Notes: generated from the letters alone by a model not told the origin. 64,000 nucleotides of DNA from Neospora caninum Liverpool (GCF_000208865.1 NC_018398.1:992001-1056000); one strand, 5' to 3'. Shown: positions 12,901 through 25,630, numbered from the stretch's first letter. A program made the numbers and translations.

Positions 12901-15900
12901 GAGGGGTTTTTGGGCGCTGTGGATGGGATCTTTGAGCGCGCAGGCGCATTCTCACCACGTCGTGCGGCATGTGTTCTTCAAGGAAATCCGCTTCTTGCGA
13001 GAAGACTTTGACAGCTACATCCATGAAGGCACACGCAGCTGTGACCAGTCGCGCACGGTCCTCTCTCCCGTTCTGACTCAAGAACCACGACGACGAAGCG
13101 GGAGAAGCAGAGGCAGGGGAAGAGGAAGAAGAAGAGGAAGAAGAGGAAGGAGAGGAAGAAGCAGAGGCAGGAGAAGAGGACGGAGAGGAAGAAGAGGAAG
13201 AAGAGGAAGAAGAGGAGGAAGAGGAGGAAGAGGAAGAAGAGGAGGAAGAGGAGGAAGAGGAAGAAGACGAGCGTGTCTGTTTTTTTTCTTCGTCAAGGGC
13301 GTTGAGCACGTCGTCGAAATAGAGGCGAATCTCGACGGCACTCAGGCGTGTCGCGATCCGAAGGAGCTGTCGGCTCTCTGCACCGCACAAAGAAAGAGAA
13401 TGAAAATCGCGAGGAACTTTTTTGTCTTCTGCAGGCCTGTTTCTCTTTTATCGCCTGCAACTCCAGGACGGGTCTTCGATTCAGGCGACCGCGCAAACGG
13501 GCAGAAGGCACCAGACTCGCGACATATGCGTGGGCTCTCGCTAGGTTTCGCTTTTCTTGCATGCTTTCTTTCTCGAGCGGTTTCTCTCTTGGTCTCTGAG
13601 TGGTGTCGAGCGGCTTCGCGAAGGCCTGTGTTTCGGCGAAGACTCGACGCCCGCCAGAACAAGCGAGCGGCCGACAAACCCGAGACGAGGAGACCGAACT
13701 CCGAATCTGGAGAGGTAGCGTCTCTCTCGCGCGCAGCGGGTACCCTCGAATGTCTCTGAGGTGCGTGGACACGAGACCGCACCGCGGCAGACGTCTGGGC
13801 AGGGAGTTTTTTCTCGCATCGTCCCGCGTTGCGGCGGGTCTTTGACAGAGCCGGCGAGAAGGCGTTCCGTCCCGTTCTCCCCGAGCGGTGTGTTTCTCTC
13901 ACTTTTCGGAACTGCCCAGGAGAGCCCAAAGAGCCGGAGGAAGTCGCGCGCCACGTCGAAGGCGTCGGCGCGCGCCTTCCAAGGGAGTTTCCCTGAGAGG
14001 ATTTCTCCGACTTTCTCTGCGAGAAGCTGCAAAAACACAGAGGTCGTCTGAACTGGAAAACGTCTGAACCCGAGCACTGCCGAGATCCTGTCGAAGCCAC
14101 GCATCCGCAAACGAGACACGAGAGCGAACAACAGCAAACACCAGGAGAGGAGGCGCAATGCGAGAAGAGGGGTCGAGAGAGGCACAGGCGGGGAAGACGG
14201 AGGACAGCGGGAGCACGCAGCGAGCGCTGGACGAAGAGAAGCAACGGATGTGAGAAAACGGAGGAAGCGAGAAGCGCTCCCTTGGCGCAGCCTTGCGAGG
14301 TTCTTACCTCCGCGTTTTCCTTCTGGAACTCCTGCAGGCAAGCGACGGCGCCGCAGCGCTGCTGCCTTGCTTCGCCCTGTCGCGGTGCTCGTCTCTCGCC
14401 CTTTGTGGAGGCGAGAGACGAAGAAGACAGTTTTCCAGCGCTCGCTTCCGCGGCCGCCTGCTCGGCGGCCTCCAGCCACCGACTGAGGTGTCCCAGCGAC
14501 AGGAGGGTCAGGGCGTTGGTCTGCGTCGTGGCGAGTTTCAGCAGCAGCGCGAGGTAGGTCTGCCGCGGCGCCTGAAAGGACAGAACGCCGAGGAACAGGG
14601 CGGAGAAGATCACTTCCTTTGCGATCGCGTGTGTGCTTCACACCCTTCACCCTCTTTCCGCCCCCCTCTCTGTGTCTCCCTCTCCTCGCACATGCTCTCA
14701 AGGGAGAAGAGAGGCAAGGAACAAACGGACGACAAACACCCAGGACACCGTGCGCCGCCTCTTGTCCTCTCTGCAGAATAAATCGACCGTTCGCCCTCCT
14801 CTCAAGCTTCGGCAGCAGGCCAGCGACATGAAACCACACATGACGTAGACTCGGTTTCACGGGGCGCTCGGCTGTCGGTCGCCACCGCTGTTTGGTTGAC
14901 TCTCACCCTCTCTCGGACTCCACTGAAAGCGGAATTTCTCGACGTTCTTTTCTCCTCTCTGCTCCTTCACCTCTCTCTTCACACTCGTGCCCACCTTCTC
15001 CCGCTCGCCCTCGCGGGCTTGTACCATCTCACCATCTCCTCCCTCTCTTTCCCACCCTAAACAATGTTCTCTTTCTCTCCGTTCGCCTCTCGTCCTCTTC
15101 TGCTTCTTCTTTCCCTGTCTTCCCCTCTCTCTCTCCTTCCATTTCTCTGTCTCATTCTCTTCCGTACCCTCTCCCTTCCTCTCTCCCGTCCACTTTTCCC
15201 CTGGGCCTCTCGCCTCGTTCTTCGGCCGCTGTCCCCCTTTCCTGGGGTGCTCTCCACGGTCGCTCTTACTTTTTCTAGCGACGGCAGCAAGACGTCCGTT
15301 AAGCTGAAGGCGGCTTCGCTGGTAAGCTCGGCGTGTTCATTCTTCTCCCCTGTCCTATCTGCAAGCGAGACAGGCGCCTTTTTCGACGCCTGTTCCCTCT
15401 CTGGGCCTCGGCTGTCCCCCGCCCGCTTGCTCCGCTCCGCAGAAGCGAGGCGCAAGCCTTCCTCGTCGTTGGCGGTCGCCTTGGAGACAGCTCGGAGAAA
15501 GAGACTTTGGATGGCCTCTTGGTCCTCATCTTCGCTGTCGCCTTCCTCTTCGTCGCTGCTCCAGGAGGCGGACACATCTCCAAATTCCCTCGCTTCCCAG
15601 TCACGGTTCAGCTGCATCCCGTCTTCCTCCAGTTCGTCTGCATCTTCCTCTTCCTCTGCACGGAGGTTCTCGCTTCTGCGATTCCTCTCTTCTTCCGTGG
15701 AAGCCGGGCCTTCCCCGTTCAGCGCCTCCACGCTCGCATTCTCGCTCTTGAGTTTGTCGAGTTCTGCATCCATTTCGTCTAGCGCTGCCTCGAATTGTTG
15801 ATGGAAGTCCTCTTCCTCCCGCTCGTCGTCTTCCCCACGCCACAGCCTTTCCGCCGCTTCTCTCAGAGCGCGCATGAAGGCGCGCCTTCCGAGGACCAGC

Positions 15901-16544
15901 GCAAATCGCTCGGTCACCGCGAAGGCTTCTGAAAGGAGTGCAGCGTCTTCATTTGCGTCATCTTCTTCCTCTTTCCGCTCGCGCCTCTGGGCCTCCCTCT
16001 CGGCTCCTCCTCCCTCCTGGTTCCCCCCGGAGCCTCCTGCGACGTCTGCGTCCTCGCGCTTCGCCTGCGCATCGTCAGGTGGACATACACCTCGGCCCAG
16101 GCGCGCACCTGCCTCCGGTTCCGTGGACCATTGTCCCTCGCGCAGCAGAAGGAAGCAAAGCGTCGCGAAGCAGGGACGCAGCAGACGAGCGGTCAGGCGC
16201 GCGTCGACTTGCGTGAAGGCGTGGAGGAGGCTCAGGGCGTACTGGCTGTACACCGGAGAAGCGAGGAGAACCTGCCGGAGAAACGAAGGCCGAACCGCTC
16301 TCAGCACAACGGCAATGGCCTGGGAATTCAGAGGACACGCGCCGACGGAAAGGCCTTCTTGCCCACACACGGCACCGCTGGGCGGAAGAGCCGACGAAGT
16401 CGAGAGACTCGTGAACAGGGAGGAACAGCGGAGGAGGCCTTGAAATTTCTCGCGCGGCGAGGCGCTCCGAAGAAGAGGCAGCAAAGAGCAAAGCGCAGGA
16501 GGACCACCAGAAGAAGAAGAGGGAAGTGTCGGGAGCGTCGCCAT
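8869..16544 (-). CDS. Neurochondrin-like helical-repeat protein with one C-terminal membrane segment
   Basis: Ten exons in transcript order: 16544-15270, 14616-14308, 14047-13903, 13377-12956, 12239-12157, 11653-11569, 11342-11257, 11004-10913, 10367-10258 and 9663-8869. They sum to 1133 codons plus stop with every phase matching. The start MATLPTLPSSSSGG is the first ATG after an upstream region without coding character. Residues about 14-110 (SLLPLLRSASPREKFQGLL, then a helix pair ending ARLLRPCFATLCFLLL) resemble the N-terminal armadillo-like helices of neurochondrin. A long acidic linker follows, then more amphipathic helices (FLQLLAEKVGEILSG, LLRIATRLSAVEIRLYFDD). A poly-serine tract lies near residues 614-675. 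A single hydrophobic segment (LFVLTGILAYLTFSVGVLP, about residues 917-938) precedes a C-terminal domain ending near LEILQPREILHLW. The family name is tentative. The membrane segment is not typical of neurochondrins. The seventh to eighth intervals include one GC-AG intron (10368-10912). Confidence 0.7.
9456..9522 (-). other. Predicted transmembrane segment of the neurochondrin-like protein
   Basis: About 21 hydrophobic residues (LSLFVLTGILAYLTFSVGVL) flanked by Lys-Ser-Thr on the N side and a Gly/Pro/Glu-rich stretch on the C side. It is the only strong membrane segment in the protein and suggests an anchored C-terminal domain. Confidence 0.6.
9943..10102. repeat. Paired (AT)n microsatellites in the last intron of the neurochondrin-like gene
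   Basis: AT runs at 9943-9974 and at about 10056-10102, separated by about 80 bp of unique sequence. Both lie between exon 9 and exon 10 (intron 9664-10257). Confidence 0.9.
10672..10770. repeat. 33-bp minisatellite, three copies
   Basis: Three near-identical 33-bp units with first bases at 10672, 10705 and 10738, purine-rich on the plus strand (each contains gtacaagagcgaaagacag). The block sits inside the GC-AG intron between exons 8 and 9 of the minus-strand gene, so the transcript carries the pyrimidine-rich strand. Confidence 0.93.
13085..13272. repeat. (GAGGAA)n-like coding tract encoding poly-serine
   Basis: Imperfect GAA/GAG/GGA hexamer repeats on the plus strand. On the minus strand they read as a run of about 60 residues that is mostly serine with scattered proline and alanine, inside exon 4 of the neurochondrin-like gene. 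The frame stays open on both sides, so this is a true coding expansion. Confidence 0.85.
14617..15269 (-). other. Intron 1 of the neurochondrin-like gene, strongly purine-rich on the sense strand
   Basis: Flanked by a good donor (AAA/GTAAGA) and an acceptor before GAAGTGATC. The plus strand is nearly pure C/T from about 14900 to 15260, so the transcript is A/G-rich, the reverse of most introns in this window. Reading through exon 1 gives an Arg/Glu-rich tail and a stop at 15057, a possible retained-intron isoform. Confidence 0.6.
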
Positions 16545-19002
16545 CTCTGATGGCTTCACAGGTCGATCAGCAAATGCGTGGACTGGGAAAGACACGGCGG
16601 CGCTTCTTCTCGGTTTTCCTGGAGTCTGAAACGAATCACGACCAGAAGGGGAGCGCCCCTCTATCCGCAACCGACGAGAAGGTCGAGGAAGTTGGCGGAT
16701 TCACTGGGAAAAACGTTATCGGTTTCTTTCCCGGCGTTCGCCCGGCAGCTGTTCACATGACAGCGGGAGAACAGGAAAGAGAAGTGTCGAACGACCGCTG
16801 CAGATCCTTCCCGAGGAAATCTGCAAAAGAAGACATTCGGTGCTTTCTCACGAGCGCTTTCCTTTGGTTTTCTTCTGTTCCTCTCGCTCGATACCCTTTT
16901 TGCCAGGCGGCGTGGCTCGTGCCGTCGGCCAAGCGATCATCGACTGTTTTGCGGGAGTTCGCGGGCGCGGGGAAAAAGCGCGTTTCTTGGGAGTTTCGAT
17001 CGTTGAGTGTCTTTCTCCTTGGCAGCGGCATTCGCGTTGCCTCAGTAGTGCGCTCGTTTCCTCGATTTTTTTTGGAACCCAAGCCTCCCTTTTTCGTCAG
17101 CCGACTTGAGCGGGGCGACACGGGACGGAAAATTCGCGAAAGGATGCACTTGCATCGGTGTGCAAAGGCCTTCAGAGAGGAAGGAAAAAACGCGTACACA
17201 CAGTTGGAGGCTGGCAGATACACAAAAATATACGCCTTCGTCCTTTTCGGTAAGAGGCGACATAAAGATGTAGAGTTGCGCAGATGAAGATGCAGAGAAC
17301 GGACAGCGGTCGTTTGTCAACGCAGGTCAGAAGCGTCGTCCCGTGCGGAAGATCGACTGCCGTTGCAGCTTGTCTCCCGCGGCGCAGGCGAGGAAAACCA
17401 ACCCCTCACTCTGGCCAGCCTCCGCGGAAGTTGGCGTGGCTAGAAATTTGACGAACGGCCGTTTCACCTCGACACCGTCGAGTTTCCTCTAGAAACCCGA
17501 GAAACAGACCGCCCGCCAGGCGTGTGCGCCAGGCTGTCTTCCGGCCCCAGCGCCGACGCTCTTGTTGAGCGCAGCACCGGAAGACCGGTTTTTTCAAAGG
17601 GGGTACGAGTAAGGAGCGCGTGGCTTCACTGCAGAGAACTGCTTCTACAGAAGTGTGTTTCCGTCCTCGAGGGTGAAGGAAGGCAGGCTCAACGGGAGGC
17701 GAGAACTCCTGCCTTTTTCTGTGTTGGAGCGACTTCTTGCTGAGAGCCTGCGCGACCGGCCGGTCGCGACTGCCTCCGTGCGAGGCGCGTGACTTCGTGA
17801 GGAAAGAGAGACTGGAAACGTTTTGGGATGGGCTGGCAGGCTTACTCCTGCGCGTCAACACTTTTCTGTGTTTTTTGGCTGCGTTTGCCTCGTGCTCGGA
17901 GTCCGACCGGGACTCCAGCACACGCTGCGCGCGGTTTTGTGCTGACGAGAAGGCGCCGCTGCGGAACGCGCAAAATGGCCGATTGAAAAATGGGTTTTCG
18001 CACGTGTGCTCCTCTCTGCGGGGTCTTCCTGGTTTTCAGCTGGGCAGAAACGGCGCAGTTTGCTGCCTCCTCAGTTTCTCAGAACGTCGCCCTCAGACTG
18101 CGGCGTGTGTGAGAGAGACTCGTGCGGCGCCGCGTTCTCGTCGGCGCCACACGAGTCCGTGTAACGACTCTCAGTTCTCGTGTAGTTTCCGTTTTCGAAC
18201 AGAGTGGTGAGGTGAAGAAACGAACGTGGCTGGAAGCATCGCTTGAGTTCTCGTCGTGCCCTAAACTCGGCAGGCGTCTGCCGCGACGAAGTGTCCTTCC
18301 TCTCTGGAGCTCTCGGTTCCCAAACGGGAACGTGTGGAACGGGCACCGCCGCAAGAGGGGGGATGTGTTGCGTGGAAAACGGGGCCGCCAGGGAGCGGCG
18401 CTCGTGCCCGGGGAAGGCATCCGAAAATACAAGCGCCTTTCCTCTCTTGAGGCTTTCGCGCGCCTTTCTGCAGCTAAAAACGCGACAGAGAGAGCGAGGC
18501 GGCGAAGGCTCCTCTGCGCCGAGAACGAGGAAGAGGGGAAGCCTACGGCGAGGACGGTGGGGTTTGTATTGTGGTGGCGGAGCCGCTGAGCGGTGGAATC
18601 TCTGCCTCTGTGTGTGTCTTAACAAGTTGGGTGCGAGACAGAAAAGCCGAGGATAAATGAGAAAAGCATTTCTCGAGAGAAGACGAAGGATCCGTCGTGT
18701 GTACGGATACCTTGGCGGGGGAGAGTGACGAATAAACACAACGGAAAAGAACGAGCACAGTAGGGGTCACACGCGGGTCATGCAAGTTGCATGCCCCTCT
18801 CTCTCGCTGACCCAAAAAAGCTGGATTCAAAAAGGGGCGACGATAGAGCGCAGATACAGTCCTGTGGTTCATCCCTCTTTGCCTCTGGTGACTCTTGGGG
18901 AGGAAAAAGGTTGCACGAAACACTGATTGTTCCAACTGTGTCTCTCGAATCCCTCTTTGTGCGGAGTCTCGAAACGAATTTCCGACTTTCACAAATTCCA
19001 CA
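16545..19002. promoter_or_regulatory. Divergent upstream region shared by the neurochondrin-like and Alba genes
   Basis: About 2.46 kb without a convincing coding exon lies between two start codons that point outward. It should hold both promoters and 5' UTRs. A TGCATGC motif occurs at 18788-18794, about 210 bp before the Alba ATG. No other element was recognised. Confidence 0.5.
18788..18794. promoter_or_regulatory. TGCATGC motif upstream of the Alba gene
   Basis: Palindromic heptamer core known as an enriched upstream element in Toxoplasma and recognised by some apicomplexan AP2 factors. Distance to the ATG is about 210 bp. Function here is inferred from position only. Confidence 0.35.
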
Positions 19003-20948
19003 ATGACGGACGTCGTCGCCCCGGCTCCGAGCTCCACCTCGCAAGCTGCAAACTCCACGGAAGGAGACGCAGCTGCAGGGAGTGCACGACCGGATAACTC
19101 TATCCTGGTGAGATTTCAGTTTCGGGCGAATCGACCTTTCCGTAATTCGAGCCCGAGACTTCCTTCCTGTCGGACAAGGCGTGCAGGGGCCGAACAACGC
19201 ATGGGACCGCTTTTCCCCCCACTGAACCCTGTATCGTCGCACGTTTTTCGAGTTTTCAAAAGGAGGGAACCGTTCCGCAGCTGAAGAAGCCTTTTGCTCC
19301 GCACATGCGCGGAAATCCACGAAGCTTCTTCTGGGTTCTCTGCATATCGCCAGTGCATGTCCGGGAGGGAACAACGCTCCTCGGGCGTGTGGCGCTCGCA
19401 GCGGCGCAGAGAGGGTGGGGCCGAAGTCCGTCGGCACTGCCGAGTGAAGGGATTCCGGAAAAACTCCTGTCGCAGAAAGCACATAGTCTGTGTGTCGTGG
19501 ACACAGCTTAGTGCACGGTCACAGAGTTTGTGTTCGAACCCGCCGGCCAAGGGGGACGTTTTTCGCACCTCTCTTGGGGGCTCTCCCGAGCTGGGATAGG
19601 GCATTCGTGCGGTGGGCGACGCAGACACACGGGGATTGCTCGTGGACTGTCCAGGCGGCAATTTCACTCACGGGAGGACGACGCTTTCACGTTTGCCGCC
19701 TTTCCTGAGCGCCGTGTTGTCGGAATGGACGCAAGTGGGGAGAAGGCGTGTAAACATGGGGTCGGAGACTGTGGAGATGTGTGGGATCGGAGACTGTGGA
19801 GCTGTGTGTGATCGGATGTGCCGGTGTGGTGCGCTGTCCGTCGTAGGTTTCCATGGATAAGATCCCAGGCTTTTATGCCCGCATTGGCAAGAGAATGCTC
19901 GTTGGCCGTGATGACAAACCTGCTTGCGATGAAGTCATCATCACAGGTGCGTACAGACGACGACCGCTGTGTTGAGTCGAGAAAATACAAAGCAATCGTG
20001 GCTGCTGGTGCGGGTGAGCAACCAGAGCGAACGGGGAAACTTGCCGCCAAAGTCTGGGGGGTCGCTCTTCTGCCGGCGCCAACATGCGCGGGTGTTGTCT
20101 CGGAATCAAATGAACGCCGGTTTGTAAGATCAAAACTTTTCCCGAACACAGCGGCTGGGCTCCCCTGAGAGCCGCCGTGTAGGTTGCTGGCGAGGCGCAA
20201 CTTGATCGAAGTGTCCAGCTGAGGTGCGAAAGACCAGCAGCGACGCACATGCATGTGTGGCGATGTGTGAAGTGCTGACGCGTTGTGGCATCTTCTTGTT
20301 CTCTGAGGCGAGCTCTCGGGACCTCTCCACCGGGTGTGAAATCCTTTGTGCACGCGGTGTTCGGCCAGTTAGTGCGTGACACGTTTTCCCGGGTACAGCA
20401 AAGGCAGAAGGAACATTTCTCAAGCGCCGCTCGTTTATAAGGGAGGCAAATCTCGACACTGGTGTTTTCCTTTCTGTATGCCGGAAATGCAGAGAGAAAC
20501 GTGACTGTTTTGGAGGGTTCGCTACGAGCTGAAACAGGCTTAGTGGATGCGGCGTCTTTCGCCATCGCCTTTGGCCCCGCCAACGTTTTCAGGTTTTCGA
20601 GTGTTGATCGCGGGGGTTTTGTTGTGCGATCTGCGTTTTGGAATGTCAAGGAACTGTTCTCAGTCTTTGCTGGTGCCCGGTTTTCCTTTTTTTTGTCTTG
20701 TGAACTCAGGGCTTGGCATGGCGACGAAGACCGCAATCGGCGCGGCGTCTCTTCTTCAGAGGGACAACTCGGCGACTATCACCAAGGTCGAAACTTCGTA
20801 CTTCCCGTCCACTCGCACTGCTCTCAAGATGGTCCCGAAGATTACCATTGTGTGCACAAAGACGCCCGAGTTTGCGGAGCAAATCAAGAAGGACAAGGAG
20901 GCAGCCTTGATGGAGAAGTCCCCTACGGCGAATGCCGTTGCTGCGTGA
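19003..20948 (+). CDS. Alba-domain nucleic-acid-binding protein
   Basis: Small DNA/RNA-binding protein of the Alba family. In apicomplexans these proteins sit on chromatin and on translationally controlled mRNAs. Three exons: 19003-19107 (35 codons, low-complexity MTDVVAPAPSS leader), 19847-19946 and 20710-20948 (TGA), giving 147 residues. Donors are GTGAGA and GTGCGT, and phases match. Exon 2 encodes the first beta strand and helix (FYARIGKRMLVG, DEVIITG). Exon 3 continues GLGMATKTAIGAASLLQR and the last strands (KMVPKITIVCTKTPEF), the usual Alba order of strand, helix, strand, helix, strand. The length fits single-domain Albas with no RGG tail. Toxoplasma is known to have two Alba proteins, and which one this matches cannot be told from sequence alone here. 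Confidence 0.85.
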
Positions 20949-23602
20949 GCATTTCGCGGGGTGCGCGAACCGTTTTTCGAGTTGCGAGAACGAACTGACT
21001 GGCAACACTTTCCGCAAGAAAAAAGACGTTCACAGCGCAAGAAACTGCGTAATCGGCGTCAAGCACTTCACCCTGTGTAGAGGACCTAAACATCCAGCCG
21101 CGAACTGGAGTCTCGCTACCAGGTTCCAGAAGGCGGCACAGGGATAACGCACCTCCGGCGTGTGTCTGTTCTCTCGCTTCCTACGGGTCAGGAGACGCCC
21201 AGGAGACTCGGTCACAGGTCGTGTTGCCGCGTGTGGATTGCCCGAAAGCGAACGTTCTTTCTGGAGAAGCCGCCGCTTCAGTATTCTGCTTTCGAGCAGT
21301 TGAGAAATCTCGTCCCGCAGATCCGGTCCTGTCAGGAAAGCTCGCCAGAGAGGCCTCGAGCACATGCGGAGAGTGGTTGTCTTTGTGTTTCGTAGTCTCG
21401 GGGGATGCGCTGGCCCGATAGAGCCTGCGTTCGTTCGCGTTCCTTGCACATGCGAGTTCCCGTTTTTTCGTTTTGAACTGCTAGGCCGAAGAGTTTTTTG
21501 GTCTGCCTGTTTGCATTCAAACTCTCGTGGCGCTCCGTTTCTGGAACATTGTAATTTCCGACCCTGGCGGTCTTGCCCGAGAGGCAGCGCGATCGGCCTC
21601 GTGAACGCAGGAGTGCATGCGTGATATGCCTACTGACACCTCGAGTTCACGCACACTGTGTTGGACTCGGCGCGATGGGTGTAGTTTGAAGAGAGCGACG
21701 AGGGCCAGCCGCCAGGAAAGACGTGGCTCGACGCAGCTAGCCCCCAAAACGCGCTACGGATATACAGCAGGCAGTGTCTCGACAGCGATTTCTCTGCGGG
21801 GACCCGTTCCTCACAAGTTGATACGGTCGCACTCAGTTCGGCAAGACCCGTCTTCTCGTGTGCGTAGAGGACAGCGTCTTTTCATGTACACGGACGGCCC
21901 CAGGCACACACACGACATTCGCTTTTCGCGACGGATGGCGTCTCGACTTCCGACACAAGCCGAGTTCTTTCACCCGGCCTTGGGTTCTGCACAGATTTGC
22001 TGCGTGACACGTGGCTCCGCCGGCGAAAAAAAGTGTACCAGAGGGGCGTCGGTTTTTCCCGCAGCCGGCTTCTGGACGCTCAGAGGGCGTCTGAGGGCAA
22101 GGCATGTGGACAGCGCAGCGAAGTTTCGTTGCTTAACGTGAACCACGTCATGACGTCTCGCGATTGGGTGCGTGGCACAGGCGTTTGGCGTGACACAGAA
22201 AAGAACCGCTGGACAGGTCGTCTAGTGGTTTTGCCTGGCGCTGCGGAGCCTTCAGTAACAGCGACTCACACTGAGATCGTGTTTCCTAAAAACAAGATCT
22301 CAGCTGGGTGGATACCCCCGAAGCCTTATACGTCCATCCGCGGGCCGACGCGAAAAGGCCAGCCCCCCGCAGTGGAACGAGTTCCCAATCCGATATGTGC
22401 GTGGTTCTGCGAACGGTCGCCAAGGCTCTTTGCACTTCTGAACTGCTTATGAAGCTGCTGGCATGTTGTGTGTAGAGTGGCGAGTCTGCAGATTCCACTT
22501 GGCCCCTCGGGATGTGATTCAGCTGAAATTGTCGCCGTGCTGCCAAGCGTTGGGGAGCCTTTTCTTGTTTCTGTACGACAAATACACGGATTCTGGTCAA
22601 GACGGCCGGTTCGCGTTAGCTCGCGGAATCCCGGAACTTCGGCACTGCGGCCTCCACTGCAGCGAGACCCGGACAGACCTCTCGGCCCGACAAAACGCTG
22701 TGTCTGGTGAAAACTGAAAGATCCCACGACAGCCATTTCCGTGGCAGTGCTCGCTTCACACCACTTTTTGCCAAGACATCGACGCCTTCCAGCGTTCTTC
22801 TCTGGGCAGACAGCGATGTGCTTGACGAACAGTTCGTGCAGTCGGAAGTTCAACTCTCGGTTTGCGCTGTTGTTGAACAGAACAGACTTTTCAAACGTCC
22901 ACGCATACGGCAACCGTGAGGTCTTCGTGCGCACGTTTTCCCGAGGATCCTTGAGAATTCTTTGATGGTTTCCGTCCAAAGATCTTTCCTTGCAGGCAAA
23001 CTGGTTTCAGACCCTGAGGATATATCTCCACGTATCTGCAGTGTGTGTTTCTCCAAGCAACGAAAGATGTCGCCTTCCGCTGCGACGCTCCGAGCGCGCC
23101 GATAAACCCGACTTCTCGTGTGTATCGTCTAATGTCACAAAAGACGATGAACCTATTTTTTTGAGCGTTAGATTCTTAAACGTAGCGTACGTCAAGCACA
23201 CTTTCACCCCGATCATCAACTGGTTTTCCAAGAAAAGCGCTGTCCATTTAACGTGCGTGCCGCCCCGTTTCTGTTTTTCTCGCGTCGATGCTGGGCCGCA
23301 TGCACGCGTTCCTGCTAGGGCGCGTTTGAGGCGCCTGGAAAAGACTCCAAAGACCCCTGGAAGCAACGGGTTTCGGACCGGAAAAACCCATAATGGCGTG
23401 ACGGGGCAGCGAGGATCCGCTTTTCTCTCGTGTTGCGTCAGTCGCTTCAAGCAGAGATTCGCTCTTGAGTTAGAACCCCGCGACGGCGCGGGATCGACTG
23501 CAGAAACAAGACAAGCGCCGCTTGCCGCTGCTTTCACGCATTCGGTGTTCTCGAGGGGTTTCCTAGAAACGGGCGATTCTCTTGCAAAGCCGGGACGCGA
23601 AA
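20949..23602. other. Intergenic region between Alba and the deacylase gene
   Basis: About 2.65 kb between two plus-strand genes. It should contain the Alba 3' UTR and the deacylase promoter. A TGCATGC motif lies at 21614-21620. All open frames here are short and without coding character, and no tRNA-like or other RNA gene was recognised. Confidence 0.5.
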
Positions 23603-25450
23603 ATGCGGATGGTTTTGCAGAGAGTCGAGAGCGCCTGCGTGCACGTGGTCGAGACAGGCGAACTTGCGGGAAAAATCGGCCGCGGAATTCTCTGTCTCCT
23701 CGGCATGGGCGTTGAGGATCAATGGTACGCTTCTCTTTTTGTGATTTCTCTTCGCATAGTCAGCGGTGGCTCACCTGTTCCACCTGAAACTTCCCGCTTT
23801 GATCGAGGGAATCTCCTGTTCTTGCTCCACGACCACGGCCTACGCGCAGATCCTCCTCAGAGTACACGCGAGAGTTCACCCTTCTTTGTCCATCTCCAGC
23901 AAAGGCCGTTCTCGATGAAGCACGTCTCCTCTATTCGCTGAAGATGAGTGCACGATTCACACCTAGGTAGAGCTGTGTTTGCCGTCTCTGTGTTTCCATC
24001 TCGTCTCTGTGTTTCCATCTTAACGCACCGACGCTGCATACGGGGATACCCAGATGACGCGTAGGATGATCTCAGCGACTGCCGTCCTCAGCATCTCTCT
24101 GCTTGGATGTTTACTCCGCGTCTCTGTCTTTTTCTGGATAGGGAAGACGCCGACTACTGCATTCGCAAGTGCTTGAAGGCAAAGCTATGGGACGGTAAGG
24201 GAAGGAAGAACTGAAGAATGCGTATCCTGTACAAGAAAGTGAAGTCTCACCCTGAGAGAGGGCGGGAGAATGCCGGCAAAACGGCCGTCTCTCCTTCTCG
24301 CCTGGCCTTCTCTCTCCTTCGAAAGTCGCCGTTCTTCGTCTCTCTTTCGTAACTCGGTTTCGCCCAGCTCTCGTGAGTGTTGCTGGTGCGCTGCAGATTT
24401 AAATGACCCGTCGAAAACCTGGGCGTCTTCCGTCGTAGACAGAGACTACGGTAAGCTCGAGGCTCTGTCACCCCTCGTGTTTGCTTCATTCGTCGTCCCT
24501 CTCTTTTAACTTCTCTCCCCTTTCTCACTTCGAGTGTCTCGACTCCTCTTGGGTCGTTTCCCGCCTTGCTCCGCCGTCTTCACTCCCGTGTTTCTTCTCT
24601 GCCTCCCTCGTCTCTTCTCTCTGCCTCCTTGTCTTCGTTTTTCTCTCAAGACAGCAGCCCCCGGCTTAAGCGCGACGCTGCATGTGGACAACACAAAACT
24701 CGAAAACTACGCTTCCGTTTTGAAACGTGAAAACGAGTCGACCACCTCGGCGTTCTCTGGCGCCGAGGTGTTTTCCGTTCCTATCGCCCTCTTCCTTTTT
24801 TTCCCCTTTTCCAGTGAGGACGCCGTACATGCGCTCTCGCTTCACGTCCTTCTTTGAGCGCGCACGCGGGCGCGTGTTTCTTTCTCTGGGAAACAGGAGA
24901 CCGACGCGTCAGGCATCTCCTTTTAACTTTTTGCCTTTTTGCGAGCGTCTGCTGTCTCTCTGCAGAGGTTCTCGTCGTTTCACAATTCACACTCATGGGG
25001 CATCTCAAGAAGGGAACCAAACCGGATTTCCATGCAGGTTAGCTTTCCGACTTCTGGTGCGTGTCTCTGGTTCGTCGCGTCATCGTTCTCCCCTGCTCTC
25101 CGTTCCTTCCCCCTTTGCTCTCTTCCGTCTTTCCTTCCCCACATGGAAGACCTGTCCTTTTCTTCTATTCTGACCGTCTGTGCCTGTCCGCCTGCCTCGA
25201 CGGCTCTCTTCATCGTTCACGCTTTCGCTGCGATTTGCCCGCTCTGCTTCCAAAGTTCTTCTCGGTGCATCTCTCTGCGGAATGCCTTCTCTCTGGACGC
25301 ACACATGTGTATCGTGCATATATATATATATATGTATATATTTATATATATTTATATATGTCTTCGTTTGTGGCGGCAGGCGCGTCTTTCCCATCTCGGT
25401 GTTTCCACAGTTGTCCCCCGTTCTGTCTCTCTCTCTATATTTCTATCTAC

Positions 25451-25526
<76 letters not shown>

Positions 25527-25630
25527 ATCTATCTATCTATATGTATATCTATCTATATCTATCTATATCTATATCTATCTACATCTGTCTATATCTGACT
25601 ATCTATCTATATCTATCTATCTATATCTGA

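Noticed and set aside
12870..13760. Plus-strand Arg/Gly-rich open frame over the GAGGAA tract
   Set aside because: It is the complement of the poly-serine coding exon of the minus-strand gene. Its flanks have no coding partner on the plus strand.
20949..23602. Possible tRNA or other RNA gene in the 2.65 kb gap
   Set aside because: No cloverleaf or A/B box pair could be recognised by eye. A tRNAscan-type search would settle it.
24651..24740. Possible exon in DTD intron 3
   Set aside because: It hits a stop after about 28 codons and would break the conserved link between DRDYG and EVLVVSQFTL. It is treated as intron.
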